Below, in pieces: positions 13,433 to 24,439 of a DNA stretch of 64,000 nucleotides. Under the pieces are notes generated by a model. That model was not told the DNA's origin. It saw only the letters and a list, made by a program, of their open reading frames with translations, and searched no databases. Numbering within the stretch: position 1 is the first letter of the stretch; each line of letters opens with the position of its first letter. The position numbers were made by a program, and so were the translations under genes. This stretch comes from Trichoplax sp. H2 (lineage: Eukaryota > Placozoa > Uniplacotomia > Trichoplacea): the NCBI GenBank assembly GCA_003344405.1, contig NOWV01000021.1, positions 434,001 through 498,000 of the forward strand, given 5' to 3'.

Positions 13433-13759
13433 CTAGTGGACAATCTTGTAATCGTTAATTTCATATCCTCTTCTTCTTGTATCATTGATCGAGCTGGATG
13501 GATGAGCATTATGAATATAACGACGTTGCATATTCTATTAATTTACACCACGTACAAGTAGGTATTACTATTGAACATCTAATTGGTAGCAGTGCTGTGC
13601 AAAATAATATTGTTAATAACGGTTGCACTTACTCTCCGCGTCACACGGTACGATTAAAAAATTTTTTAGTATAAAGGATTCACAACGAATTGGACCACCA
13701 TCGGAAATCGAAAATAATACCCGCACCCATTTAATCGCATACAACACAGGACTGTGCAT
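13433..13759 (-). other. Two exon-like segments, unidentified small gene or chance ORFs
   Basis: Segment one (13759-13633) starts with an ATG, reads 42 codons including SISDGGPIRCESF and ends at a consensus donor (GAGA then GTAAGT). Segment two (13534-13433) follows an acceptor (TTAATAG) and reads MQRRYIHNAHPSSS then RRRGYEINDYKIVH to a TAG. The segment-one donor is phase 1, whereas the attractive frame of segment two needs phase 0. Joined by phase, segment two would instead end after about nine codons (KYATSLYS). I do not recognise either peptide, and the model is unproven. Confidence 0.25.
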
Positions 13760-14490
13760 ATGATGATAATGAAATGTAGTAACCCTAGTTGTATCAACCC
13801 GTTATTTAAACTACTACTCGTCAGTCGTCACTAACAGGAATTATAATTAAAATGTATAAAGAGTAACCCATAGAAAAAATATTCAATAGTAATAGAAATG
13901 GCATCATTACTGAATTTTACACCCTTATCTGTGATTAACAGTATTTGATAATATTATATTATCATTATTACCCCCCTCAGCTGATTATATAATATATAAA
14001 TTGTTGATCAATGATGTACAAAGTATAAAATTTTCTTTATAGCCATTTGATAACTGTAAGCAATAATTTAATAAGTCCACAAATCATATTAGAATAATTG
14101 GCATGATCATGATTTAGCTTCCCAAAAATGATCATACCTAATTTTATTTACGATCAACCAAACATGGAGATAGCAAATCAAGTACAAATTCTATTTACTA
14201 TACCAACAGTCATTCGTTATTACCATATTGAAATAATAAAGAGTGATAAGGCAATTAAAGTACTGTTATTGCGTTCGACAACGTAATTATCATTAACGAC
14301 TTCTAATTATGACAAGAAGACAAAATCGTCAAGCAACATTGATTCATTTATCGATGAATGATAATTCAGTTAATTAACTAAGATTCAGTTATTACGTGAG
14401 TACTTAAACATTAACGACTGTATCCGATGATGCTACTACTACGTAAGATTTAACTCTTTCCCTAGAAATTTCAACATCAAGTTAGTTAAT

Positions 14491-15218
14491 TTATTTGCTG
14501 CCACCAGCTGACAATTTACTCAAAATATCATCCTTGTCCAATTCATCTTTATCTGTTGCTTGAACATGCAAGTGAATACCATTTAATTCTTTCTTGAGAT
14601 TTTCTTTACTACTGGCATACACCATCTTTACTTTAATCTTTGCAGTATCCGGTACCCTACAAATTAATAAAGATAAGAAATAAACAGAATTGGTGTTCAA
14701 TTACTGATATGTCATAACATCTTAAAATAAGGGTGAGATTTTATAAAATATGTAATACTAGCAGTCATATTAACGTTACTTCCTTCCTTCTACTTATTTT
14801 GCGGAAGGACTTGTGTAAACATGCATAAGTATATCTAATTGTCAGTTAACATTCGAATAATACTGTAGATACTTTGTGTGAAAAGAAATTGAAATACCTA
14901 ATTCACATTGTCAACAGTCCTGGTAACTGTCTTTTACAATAGAGAAATCTAATCGACGACTTACCATGCAATGAGAACCAGTTTATTTCTTTCACCGCCA
15001 TCCGCGGTGAAATATTGGAAATCATAGACAGCAAAACGTCCATCATCTTCTGGTAATCGGGCAAGAAGATCTTCATAAGAACCTTCTGTAACTGCATCTT
15101 CAACCACAATTTGGGTTTTGTTATCATTCAATTTGAAAAGTATAAATTTGTATTTATGGCGCAGCTGGCAATCATCGTACGTTGATAAGACATTTTCACC
15201 TAATGTTACACCTGAAGT
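14491..15218 (-). CDS. CFL: ADF/cofilin actin-depolymerising protein
   Basis: Cytosolic actin-binding protein that severs and depolymerises filaments (family knowledge). Two exons are clear: 15218-14965 and 14656-14491, joined at a Trp codon (TG then G). They encode 139 residues beginning TSGVTLGENVLSTYDDC, so with an initiator Met the protein is 140 residues, the usual single ADF-H domain length. Family landmarks are KYKFILFKLND, the DDGRFAVYDFQYF region, NKLVLIAW, then PDTAKIKVKMVYASSKENLKKEL, the long actin-binding helix, and a final GIHLHVQATD. The N terminus has Thr2-Ser3, close to the Ser3 phosphorylation site of animal cofilins. In many cofilin genes the first exon encodes only Met. 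Here the coding sequence starts right at an acceptor (TTCTAG), which fits that design, so the start must come from an upstream exon. Confidence 0.93.
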
Positions 15219-16793
15219 CTAGAATAAATACATATAAAATCAATTAGAGCTGACATTATTGGTGATGATCTATTTTACAAATAAAATATCGACTGCAAAG
15301 TAGACACAAATGAACGTATATCTTACTTAATTAACAAATAAATGCCTGTGAATATCCACTGCAAAAATAATGCATGAACATCGCGAATAAAATTAATAGT
15401 GATATACTAACGTTTCTAGATTTTCATTTAAAATGCAATGGTTTTCTATGCTGTATAACCGAGAAGGGTAGGACTTTAATAAATGATTGACAAGCAGTAC
15501 AGTTGAAGAAAGTACTGAGAGTCCTGAGGTGATAGGCATTTCTGTGAAAACCGTGAACGTGCAACTTGATTTCACCACATAATAAATCAAGTTAATCGAT
15601 AACATACTGTGTATACTGAAAATAAGTATGGGATATTTCTTTTAAGAATTTCTGCCTACGTCGATTACATCGATTGGCAATTACAACATGCCAAAGTACG
15701 GGTTAGTAAACAACCTCTACCGTTATATTGCAGCTAGCTTCTGGAATGCTGTCTATTAGTACTTCATCACTCAAGGCGAATATTTGTAGCGTGTTATATA
15801 CGGTATACTAATAAAGGTACTGTACCGTATGATTTGGTCTCTTACTCTTATTACCTACAGTACTCCCATATGTGTCTTCTTTATTGGTTTCGGAGTGGAT
15901 TCAGCGGGAAAATATAGCATTCGATGACGACTGGCCTAGGCTAAAACTACTTTCTCAATTTCTGCGATTGGCTTGTAAGTTCCAACCAAGTATGTGCAAT
16001 GATTCAATTATTATCCTTTACTAATTTGAAACACTAGAACGCTTTCGGTTTAATTTTCTGTCCATTTTTAAAGCGTATATGCGTCGAGTCTATAAGCGCG
16101 AAAGACTTCACCGTCATGTGCCGAAATGGCTAGAAATCGAATCTTTGGAATTCAAAAAGAAAACTACTGTACCTGTCGCCACTTTAAAGTGTTGATAATT
16201 GAATTGTAGACTGAATTTGTTCAGTGTCTGTAGGGTTTGGCATTATTGTTAATCTATTTCGACATCCTACAATTATCCGCTAGCGATGTGTAAAACTGAC
16301 CAGCATTACGAAATGTTAGCGTCCAGTATTGGTGTAAGATACAGACTACTGTACTGTGCAGCAAGAGTAGAATTATAAAAGCGGAGAACGCATGTTGGCC
16401 GATCCAATTTGTGTTGGAAAAAAATGAAAAGACTACACCAATCAATATACACTACAATTTACGCAGTGGTCGAATATACTTTTAAAAATTGCAGACTTAT
16501 TTCATAGGAATGAAGAAATTGACTATATCCTCATGGTATGCCTTTCAGCAGTCCAAACAGTACCGTACCGTACCGTATAGTACATGCAAACTACTGCAAT
16601 TGTATGCGTACTACCAAATCTGATTGGCCATTTATCATGTCCAACCAGCAACGGTGCAAAAGATGATATTTTCAACATCATATACTGTACAGTAGGATAC
16701 GTACATCCAATGAAACTCCAAAAAATAAGACTATTTTATAGAACCTAGGATAGAATAGCAGTATTGCCCAAAAAATCGCTAAGATAGACCTAC

Positions 16794-16796
16794 CAT
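16794..16796 (-). other. Candidate Met-only first coding exon of ADF/cofilin
   Basis: An ATG followed at once by a good donor (ATG then GTAGGT) lies at 16796-16794 on the minus strand. It is the only ATG/GT donor of this kind I found between the cofilin acceptor at 15218 and 17000. It would create a 1.57-kb intron and complete the 140-residue protein. The choice rests on the donor match alone. Confidence 0.4.
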
Positions 16797-16932
16797 TTTC
16801 AATCTTGGAAGGCTATACGGCTGAGTTCAAAACTGGAGACAAAACCACACCTAAGCAGAGGGCACACTCGTGAAAAAAATTGACGCTTCCCAAGCCAATC
16901 AAGTCCACGGTATTTATACAGTTGGAGCTGCG

Positions 16933-17586
16933 ATCGATCAATGATGAAAATGGTCCAATTGACCAAATATGGACAAGATGAAATTCATTACAATAATCAT
17001 TAGCCAATCGAAAGGCTCGGCTGTCGCTCAAACGTTTCAACCGCATCATAATGCGGCTGCGTATACAACTTTCCTTGGCGTGGCCCAGACTGGAGTCCTA
17101 GTACGGTACTTCAGTTTACAGTACTAGCTTCGTAATACCCGTTGTACAGTACTGTAAATTGAATGCTGTCCAATCGTTGCTCAGCAGTCACCGTACAAAT
17201 TACTCGTATTACTTCGCGTTTACTGACAGTATTGTATGTCGTCATTTTTTATTTTCATTTTTCTATCGCTTTCTAGGACGAATTGACGATGCACCAAAAT
17301 AACCAAATGCACTGTATTGATCGATGAATGATGAAAATTATCCCGTTGACCAATTATGGATAAGATGAGATTCATTCATTAATCTTTAACCAATATAGCA
17401 GTAAACAAGGCTGTACACTACAGTGTACAGTGTACACTGTACAGTACTGTACTGTACTGTATATACAGTACCGTACACCGTATTGCACGTACAGTACAGT
17501 ACAGTACAGTACAGCACTGTACTGTAATGAATCTCATTTTCTCCATATTTGGGTAAAATGATCATCATCATTCGTCATCATCATTC
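16933..17586. repeat. MITE-like inverted repeats around a GTAC array
   Basis: An arm of about 54 bases at 17322-17375 (GATGAATGATGAAAATTATC onward, ending GATGAGATTCAT) is matched in inverted orientation by 17527-17586 (ATGAATCTCATTTTC onward). A third, direct copy of the arm lies at 16933-16990. Between the inverted arms sits a dense pentamer array (17404-17526). Short length, terminal inverted repeats and no coding capacity suggest a non-autonomous DNA element; no target-site duplication was established. Confidence 0.5.
17404..17526. repeat. Dense GTAC/ACAGT palindromic array
   Basis: Almost pure ACAGT and ACTGT pentamers, including several ACAGTACTGT palindromes, fill the core between the inverted arms. 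The sequence can fold on itself on either strand. Confidence 0.75.
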
Positions 17587-20500
17587 ATTTTTTCATCATT
17601 AATCCAGCAGAAGCTCGAACAATTGGTGCAAAAACACCTGATTATCTTAGTAATAATCGAAGTCAATACTACTGTTACTGTTAGTCTTTCGTGATATAAT
17701 AGAAGTGGGGCTTACAGTAGTTGTTGGCATTCTAAAATACAGAAACAGTATGGGAAACTCCACAGTAATTCTTTGAATTTGCTGTTGTTGACATTTTAGT
17801 AAGATAAAGTATATGAAACTACAGTATGTACAGTACATACAGTACAATAACAAAATGACAAGAGAAACAGTACAGTAAAGTAGATTGCTGACGACTCCCA
17901 AAGTGTCGTGGAGTACAGTATACTTACTGTACTGTACTGACTATTATTTAAAATGGAGACTAGTTGCCGTGTTATTTCAACTGTAATAACGTATATATCA
18001 GCTAGAGATATAATATAAACATGGATACTGCAGTGTCCTTTTATCTCCCAATACAGTCAATAGCTTACGTAATCCTCAACTCAATCGTCAGCTGATCGTC
18101 TGATATAACAGAGAGGTATTGCTAATTTATTTATGCAATAGTTTTTATACTAGGGGTTATGACGCATCAAGGGTGCGTTAGGTAATTGTTCGATCAAGCT
18201 TTGATGTCAACAATTACATATTGCTCACATATTGGAAAATAGATCAAAAATTACGATAATTAGTATACAGTTGTAGCTCACGTTATATACCTATATCGAT
18301 TACAAAGCATATAGCACTAACTTAATCAGGCTATAGCAGGAAAGGCATGGATTAAAATATCCAAGACTCGCAAGATTGCACAATTGATTCCAATAATAGA
18401 TCAAAAATTAATCTGTACCTATGGCTCGTAAGATTGATTACATAACTGATTCGATAAAGATCCAAAGATATATATAGAACAGATTACATCATACGTACTT
18501 ATACCTAAAGTATAGCAGTATTACTAATAATATTAAAACTACGATCATATCGAGGATAATCTGTATCATCTTGTATGAAAATATGAGTCATCCTTCATAT
18601 TTACAATTTTCAAATTTATGGTGCGCTATTGCTGTCAGAAAATACAAAGATGTGCACCCTTCATTTAGTAATGAAACAGTAATGCTCGATGATACGCTTT
18701 GAAGCAATCATATATATTTGGCTGGTGTAGAACTAGTAACAAACATCTGATTCAATTTCAAATTACAACTCTCAATGTAGTAATTTTACTTTTAAATTTA
18801 TTATCTGAATATTGAGAAGTTAATAGACAAAGTAAACTATTGTTTACGCTATAGTATTTAAGTAAAATTTTACCCAACGGGAAACAAAATTGCTTTCCCA
18901 AACATGACCAACAAGATACATACATATTTACAGCGATTTATATGACTGAAAGAATTTTTGGCATCTTTCCTGCTAGACTAGTAAATTACTATTTCAGACT
19001 GCTTTACATTTTAGCTTAATGTCGATTAATGAAGTCAAAAACTAGCCTTATGTAATAAAATTCACAGTAATCTAAACCTTGTTAGATAATGATAAGCTAT
19101 TTTATTACGTTTGTGGGGAGATCAGTATCGAGACCAGAGATTGAGGAACTAGACTATAATAAGTAAAACTTAACCTATATGCAACGATCTTATGCATTAG
19201 TGATTCGCACTATACATTGTATATTACACATTAGTGATTACCTTATTAGATAAGATTGCTGACGTTAACACAATTAAGATATGGTCTCTGTACTAATATA
19301 AATCCTTCTGTACTGACACTAGTAATTATTCTTATCAATTAATGTTACATTCGTCCCCTAGAATTTCGAAGAAATAAAATTACGGATAAATTCTAAACAA
19401 CAAGTCACAATCATTTTATTTATTATAACAATCTTGACAATGCATCAGCATTATTGTTGGTATGACCTGTAACTAGTATTAATTGATATTAAAACAGGCA
19501 ACAGTACAGATTTTTATATATCTAAACATAATTACCACGACAAGTTCCTGAAAAAAATTTCTACGTTTTTTCCTCATTTATACAAAGCAAAACCTTGAAC
19601 TATGATACTTTATAAATGTATATCTGTAGCATACCGTAACAACCAGTTTTTCTAACAATGCCATTCGGTATCATTATCAAGCTATATCATTTAGAATTAA
19701 TTCATAATCAAATCCCTTGTCAAGACGTTGTGAAATTGTCATACTTGTTTTTCTTACTGAAGATATACCCATATGAGTCATTAATACCATACTATCTATT
19801 AAATTATATAATACCGTATAATTAATTATTAATTGTAAACACCTCTACGCGTAAAAAACCAACAGGTTACAGACAGTATGATATACTGTACAGCACAGTA
19901 GAGATTCTAAAAGGACCTTTTATTAGGATCCCAACTATGGTACAGTAAACCAGAGATGAGCCGTTCGCGAATTTTTAACAAACTAATGCACCTACTGTTA
20001 TATCTCGCCTAAATAAATCAAACAAAAGCCAAATGATATTGATAATAATAATAATGACTATCATAAATTGTCATAAAGCCCTAATCATGTTTCACCTTGA
20101 TTTTGAGCTAATTTAAGCTGACTTTGTCTATACTAATCAGGAGCTTTCGAAAGACTGCGTGGGATAAATCAACTATATACGCGTATATATAACTATTATA
20201 ATATAATTTATCAAACAGTACAGTATAAGGATTTACTGTAATTTGAACGTACAGTGATTTATACGCGTATCATAGTTTTGTAAAGTACTGTACAGTACAG
20301 CCAAGAGCTTCCGAAAGCACTACACTGTATTATAAAGCTAAGCAGCACTTTCCAAAGCAATTTAAGTCTAGCTGGCTTAGTATTATTAATTTGACCGGAT
20401 CATTGACACCGAAGTGAGTGGTAGGTAATGCTGCAAAATTTTTTTAGCTATATATTGACAGCGAGGCAGCATTCAACTAGTAGACATGCTGCGGTTGCAT

Positions 20501-21453
20501 TACTAACTACTTTAGTACTTTACTGAAGCAGCTTTAGAACTACAGTACTTGGAATTTTGGATCGCTCTAATTTCACCTAATTGGTGATCCAAGTACTCAA
20601 TTAATCTACAAATGTAAGAACAATTCATTAAAGACTTGATTCGGACATAAAGCTCTGTGATGCAGCATGATATAGCTCATTACTTGATCCCTATTCCTTA
20701 GCTAATACAGTATGTAATTTCTGTGTAATCTCGTGGTACTACATAATGAGCATCTTGCTTTAAAGTCGAAACTGGAATGGCACGTCAGTCATCTGCAACT
20801 TAGCTAAAGAATACGCTGAATATCTGCTTTTAGAAAGGCGTGTAATATAGATAGTCAATGCACAATTATAACAAACTACAAAATACTATAACTTACAATT
20901 GTGTGTAAATTAATAATATCTGTGATAATACGAACACATCTAGCTTGTACTAGCTTATCTTAGCTGTATCTTTGTAATGGAAAAAGGCTAACAAAGTAAT
21001 CTTGATATTCCTAGGCATTACTTCATGCAAGTGTACTGTATTTTATGAAACGATTTCCGGAAGCAAATTAAGATTTTAGGGTGTCGATATACCTATACAA
21101 AAGTGCTAACTAGGCAATGTATAGCATCCATACTTGCATAGCATGTAAAGTCTACTTAACTTTAATAAAGCGCCGCAATTTTATGTTGGTAGTTCTACCC
21201 AATTCACTAATACTTTACTAATCATACATCACATAAATAATTTATGGGTATTTATTACACCAAATGAGCTTATAAATCTTTATAGATTGTATCATGAAGC
21301 TTTAAGTTGATAATTTATAGAATATAGTCTACGTATAATATATTAAAAATGTTCTTGATAGTTAGCTAACAAGCGAAGCATATAAGTCTGTCCATTCACC
21401 TTGTAACCCTAACGACAAAACTCACAAAAGTATTACATGTATAGTACAAAGTT
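17587..21453. other. Gene-poor stretch with scattered GTAC motifs
   Basis: No coding exon was recognised. Further GTAC clusters lie at 17820-17940 (ACAGTACATACAGTACA and related), 19885-19905 and 20214-20335. The rest is AT-rich sequence without open reading frames of interest. Confidence 0.4.
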
Positions 21454-22563
21454 TTAACTCTTCTTATTATCTTCGGCTATTTTAAAGCCTTCTTTCTCTA
21501 GCTTTTCTTTGTAATCGTCAAATATGCGCTTCCGATCAAAATAGGATACCTACAAACATCAAGAAAGAATCATTAGAAAAAGGTGCTGCTTTACAATACG
21601 CTGATCGCAAGGTACTGTGCTGTATCAAGACTTCTAGAATTAACTTCATTACCACAAATGACATCATTGTACAAGTCTCCAAAGACGTAGTACAGTCGAC
21701 TCTGTACACTGTACAGTATAGTCTCACATCTTGTATAATTAATCAATGTAATACATCTACGTAGATTGTTTGAGAGCTGGGGTAATAGTGAATTGTGCAG
21801 CACGGGATAAGGTTACATTTATACGTGCAATGTCGTCGCATGCTTTACAATCCCTATGCATTTATGTCCAACTATATCTTTTTTACAGCAGTTATACTGT
21901 CATAGTACAGTATACGAGTAATATGTCATGCTATGTAGTATGGACACTTTTATATTACTAATACTGTAACTTACAATTACATGTTTTAAACTAACAGCAT
22001 TTACTTTAAGCTATCTGTAGTAAATTATCTTACAGTAGTCGGCGATAATACTGTAATACTGTACACATCCACTCAATGAAATTAATACAGGATATTTAAG
22101 AGCTAAAATGACGTTACTGCAAAAAAACAGTTTACGAACTACAATGGCGTCTAGCGTGTCTCTAGTGTTCTATTTTAGGAGGAAATTAGCTTAACAATAT
22201 TATAATACGTATAGCATAGGTGTAGTGTAACTACGTTGATATTGTAAGAAACCTAACTCACTTATTAACTTAATTGGCTACAGCTAGTTATACCGATACT
22301 AACGGTCACTGCAAAGCCTGTCCTATTTTTGAATGCTGCAGATTTATGGTAAATTATGGTGATCTACAAAGACAGTAAAGTATTCTTAAGGTACGTGTAG
22401 TTTATGCAAACTAACTAACCCACGATGGTAAGCACTTTTCATGGTATTCTTTCTTGAGTGCATCACATAGCGATTGATTAGCTGGATTTTTGATTCTGCA
22501 TTCGTAATATTCGTCCCTTGCACGATAACATGCTTTCCTACCGGTAGCACTGATGTCAGGCAT
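21454..22563 (-). CDS. COA6: COA6, cytochrome c oxidase assembly factor 6
   Basis: Small intermembrane-space twin-cysteine protein that helps copper delivery to the CuA site of COX2 (family knowledge). Two exons: 22563-22420 and 21549-21454, phase 0, 79 residues, about the length of the human protein. Exon 1 carries both cysteine pairs: C-YRARDEYYE-C (CX9C) and C-DALKKEYHEK-C (CX10C), the unequal spacing that distinguishes COA6 from ordinary CX9C proteins, followed by LPSW. Exon 2 reads VSYFDRKRIFDDYKEKLEKE, matching the charged C-terminal helix of the family. The ATG at 22563 is chosen because the next in-frame upstream candidate is a GTG. The 870-base intron contains GTAC repeats near 21697-21725 and 21905. 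Confidence 0.94.
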
Positions 22564-22636
22564 CTCTGCGGCACTTCTAGCCGTTGAGCCTACCACACTA
22601 CTTCTTTATAAGAGACTATGGCTAGTCTAGACCTGA

Positions 22637-22700
22637 CATTGGCTACTGTACAGTACAGTGTGCAGCGTACAATGTACAGTGTAAAGTACTGTTCATAATG
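22637..22700. repeat. GTAC array upstream of COA6
   Basis: ACAGT pentamers and GTACAGTGT variants lie 75 to 135 bases upstream of the COA6 start codon. Confidence 0.65.
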
Positions 22701-22775
22701 GTGCAACAGGTGCACTGGTGCAGCCCGCAGCAGCAGCCGTACAGAACCTAGGACGCGTTTACCGGATCCAACCGA

Positions 22776-22898
22776 TCAATCCAGTTCTCCCGGAGTCATT
22801 TCTAAAATCTCATAGAGATTGGTATTATTCAGCTCCGTGCGTCTACGCATGTACAGTACGGCATCACGGCCATACCGAATTGCGGGAACACAGCTAGG
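22776..22898 (-). other. Exon-like open segment with an eIF4E-binding-like motif
   Basis: A 40-codon open segment ends in TGA and reads PSCVPAIRYGRDAVLYMRRR, then TELNNTNLYEILEMTPGELD. It is less AT-rich than its surroundings. The heptad YGRDAVL fits the loose YxxxxL-hydrophobic pattern of eIF4E-binding proteins, with Val in place of Leu, but that pattern is short and common. Only a weak acceptor (AACAG) precedes it. It may be a lost exon, a pseudogene piece or chance. Confidence 0.25.
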
Positions 22899-23069
22899 CC
22901 TGTTCTCTCTTTAGTGGTCCTATTTTAAACAGCATGTTACATACTGTAGTAACTGTACGTACACTCGTACAGTAGATCAAATCATCAAATCCATATTCAA
23001 TCAAACTGGGTAGAATCAGGGCTTTCATGTAGTTAGTCGAAAAGAAGAAGAGTCCCTGAAAGAAATCTG

Positions 23070-23483
23070 CAGTACAGTAGAAGACAGTGTACAGTACAGT
23101 ACAACATGCACAGTGCGCACTGTACACTGTACACTGTACTGTACTGTACAGTATACGCATACTGTACAGTACAGTATACGCATACTGTACAGTACAGTAC
23201 GCAGTACAACATGCACAGTCCTAAAATTTACACTGTACTGTATAGAATTTAGAATTTAAGGCAAATTTTGCAACTTTACTACAATTTATTTTGCCTAATA
23301 GCACTCTAAAGAGAACTGGCTCACACCAGTACAGTGTACAATACAACATCCACAGTGCGCACTGTACACTGTACACTGTACGGTACATACAGTACAGTGT
23401 ACAGTACAACATCCACGATGCGCATTGTATTGTACACTGTACACTGTACAGTATACGCATACAGTACTGTACAGTATAGTACA
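23070..23483. repeat. Large GTAC-palindrome cluster with three related blocks
   Basis: Three related blocks contain the sequence ACAACAT(G/C)CAC followed by a GTGCGCAC-type palindrome (degenerate in the third) and runs of GTACACTGT. They start near 23101, 23343 and 23404. A fourth ACAACATGCAC lies at 23206. Between them are repeated TATACGCATA palindromes flanked by CTGTACAGTACAG. The region is open in several frames on both strands only because the pentamer lacks stops; predicted Cys/Tyr/Thr-rich peptides here are not genes. Confidence 0.75.
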
Positions 23484-24439
23484 CAACTAGCAGCATTGCA
23501 CTGCGCATAATTAAAGTCGACGTTGACAGCGTAGGTGGTCAACGAAACGTTGGAAATTTCACCAGCTTTGTAAGTAAAACTATCCAATTTGCTGCATAAA
23601 CATAAACATTATTTAGCCATACATGTAATTCAATTTGTGATCTGCAATCCATTACACCAATACACCGATCATTATCTTGAATATGATAGAATTATTAGTT
23701 ACAACCGTATCTCTGAAACATAAAATTTCAAATTTCTTAAAATAGACGCGCGTACTTCTACATGATTCAATTCAATTCGGTCCAACATTAGTAGACGAAC
23801 GGAATTATATTGATTGACAATTATGTTTGATTTGATTATTCATTTTATTTTTATCTACCGTTAGAACTCGATATATATCACTAAATGACTTTATTGGATT
23901 AACTATTGTGCATATTTGAGTTCTATTTTATATTAGAGCATACACTAAATAATTTAGGTCAAATTTTTTACAAGATAAACATGGTCTGATTGTTTTATAT
24001 CTGCATCATTCTTCTATGAAATTCATTCCCAAACGATCGAATAGTATTATCATAAATAAATTCATCAGTCAATCAATTAAAGGATTGTATCAATCTGGCT
24101 ATTTTATCCTAGCTCGTATCACTTATCGTCACAAGTTGATATTGATGATTTTCGAATTCAACAACCACCAAGGTTCAATTTAGATCAATCATCATAACTG
24201 CAAAATATTTGTAGATATATCAGCATTAGTTGTAATGATTTACCATCAAATCATGTTATCATATTCAAGCTTAACACGGATTATCGTACAATCAAAGAGT
24301 ATTACCGCTACTAATTGAATAAATTATAAATAGGAATAAATACAATCTATCGGAACGATTAACACACACTTATCGTTGTCTATCTAGATTAACGATTTAA
24401 AAGGCCTGTTTGAACTCATAGTCCAAAACAACAGTTATC
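23484..24439. other. Intergenic region upstream of CCDC61
   Basis: AT-rich sequence with no recognised exon; presumably contains the CCDC61 promoter and 5' UTR. Confidence 0.4.

Noticed and set aside
23025-23587. Several overlapping open frames on both strands rich in Cys, Tyr, Thr, Val and Leu
   Set aside because: They are read through ACAGT/ACTGT arrays, which lack stops in most frames; there are no splice sites or family features.
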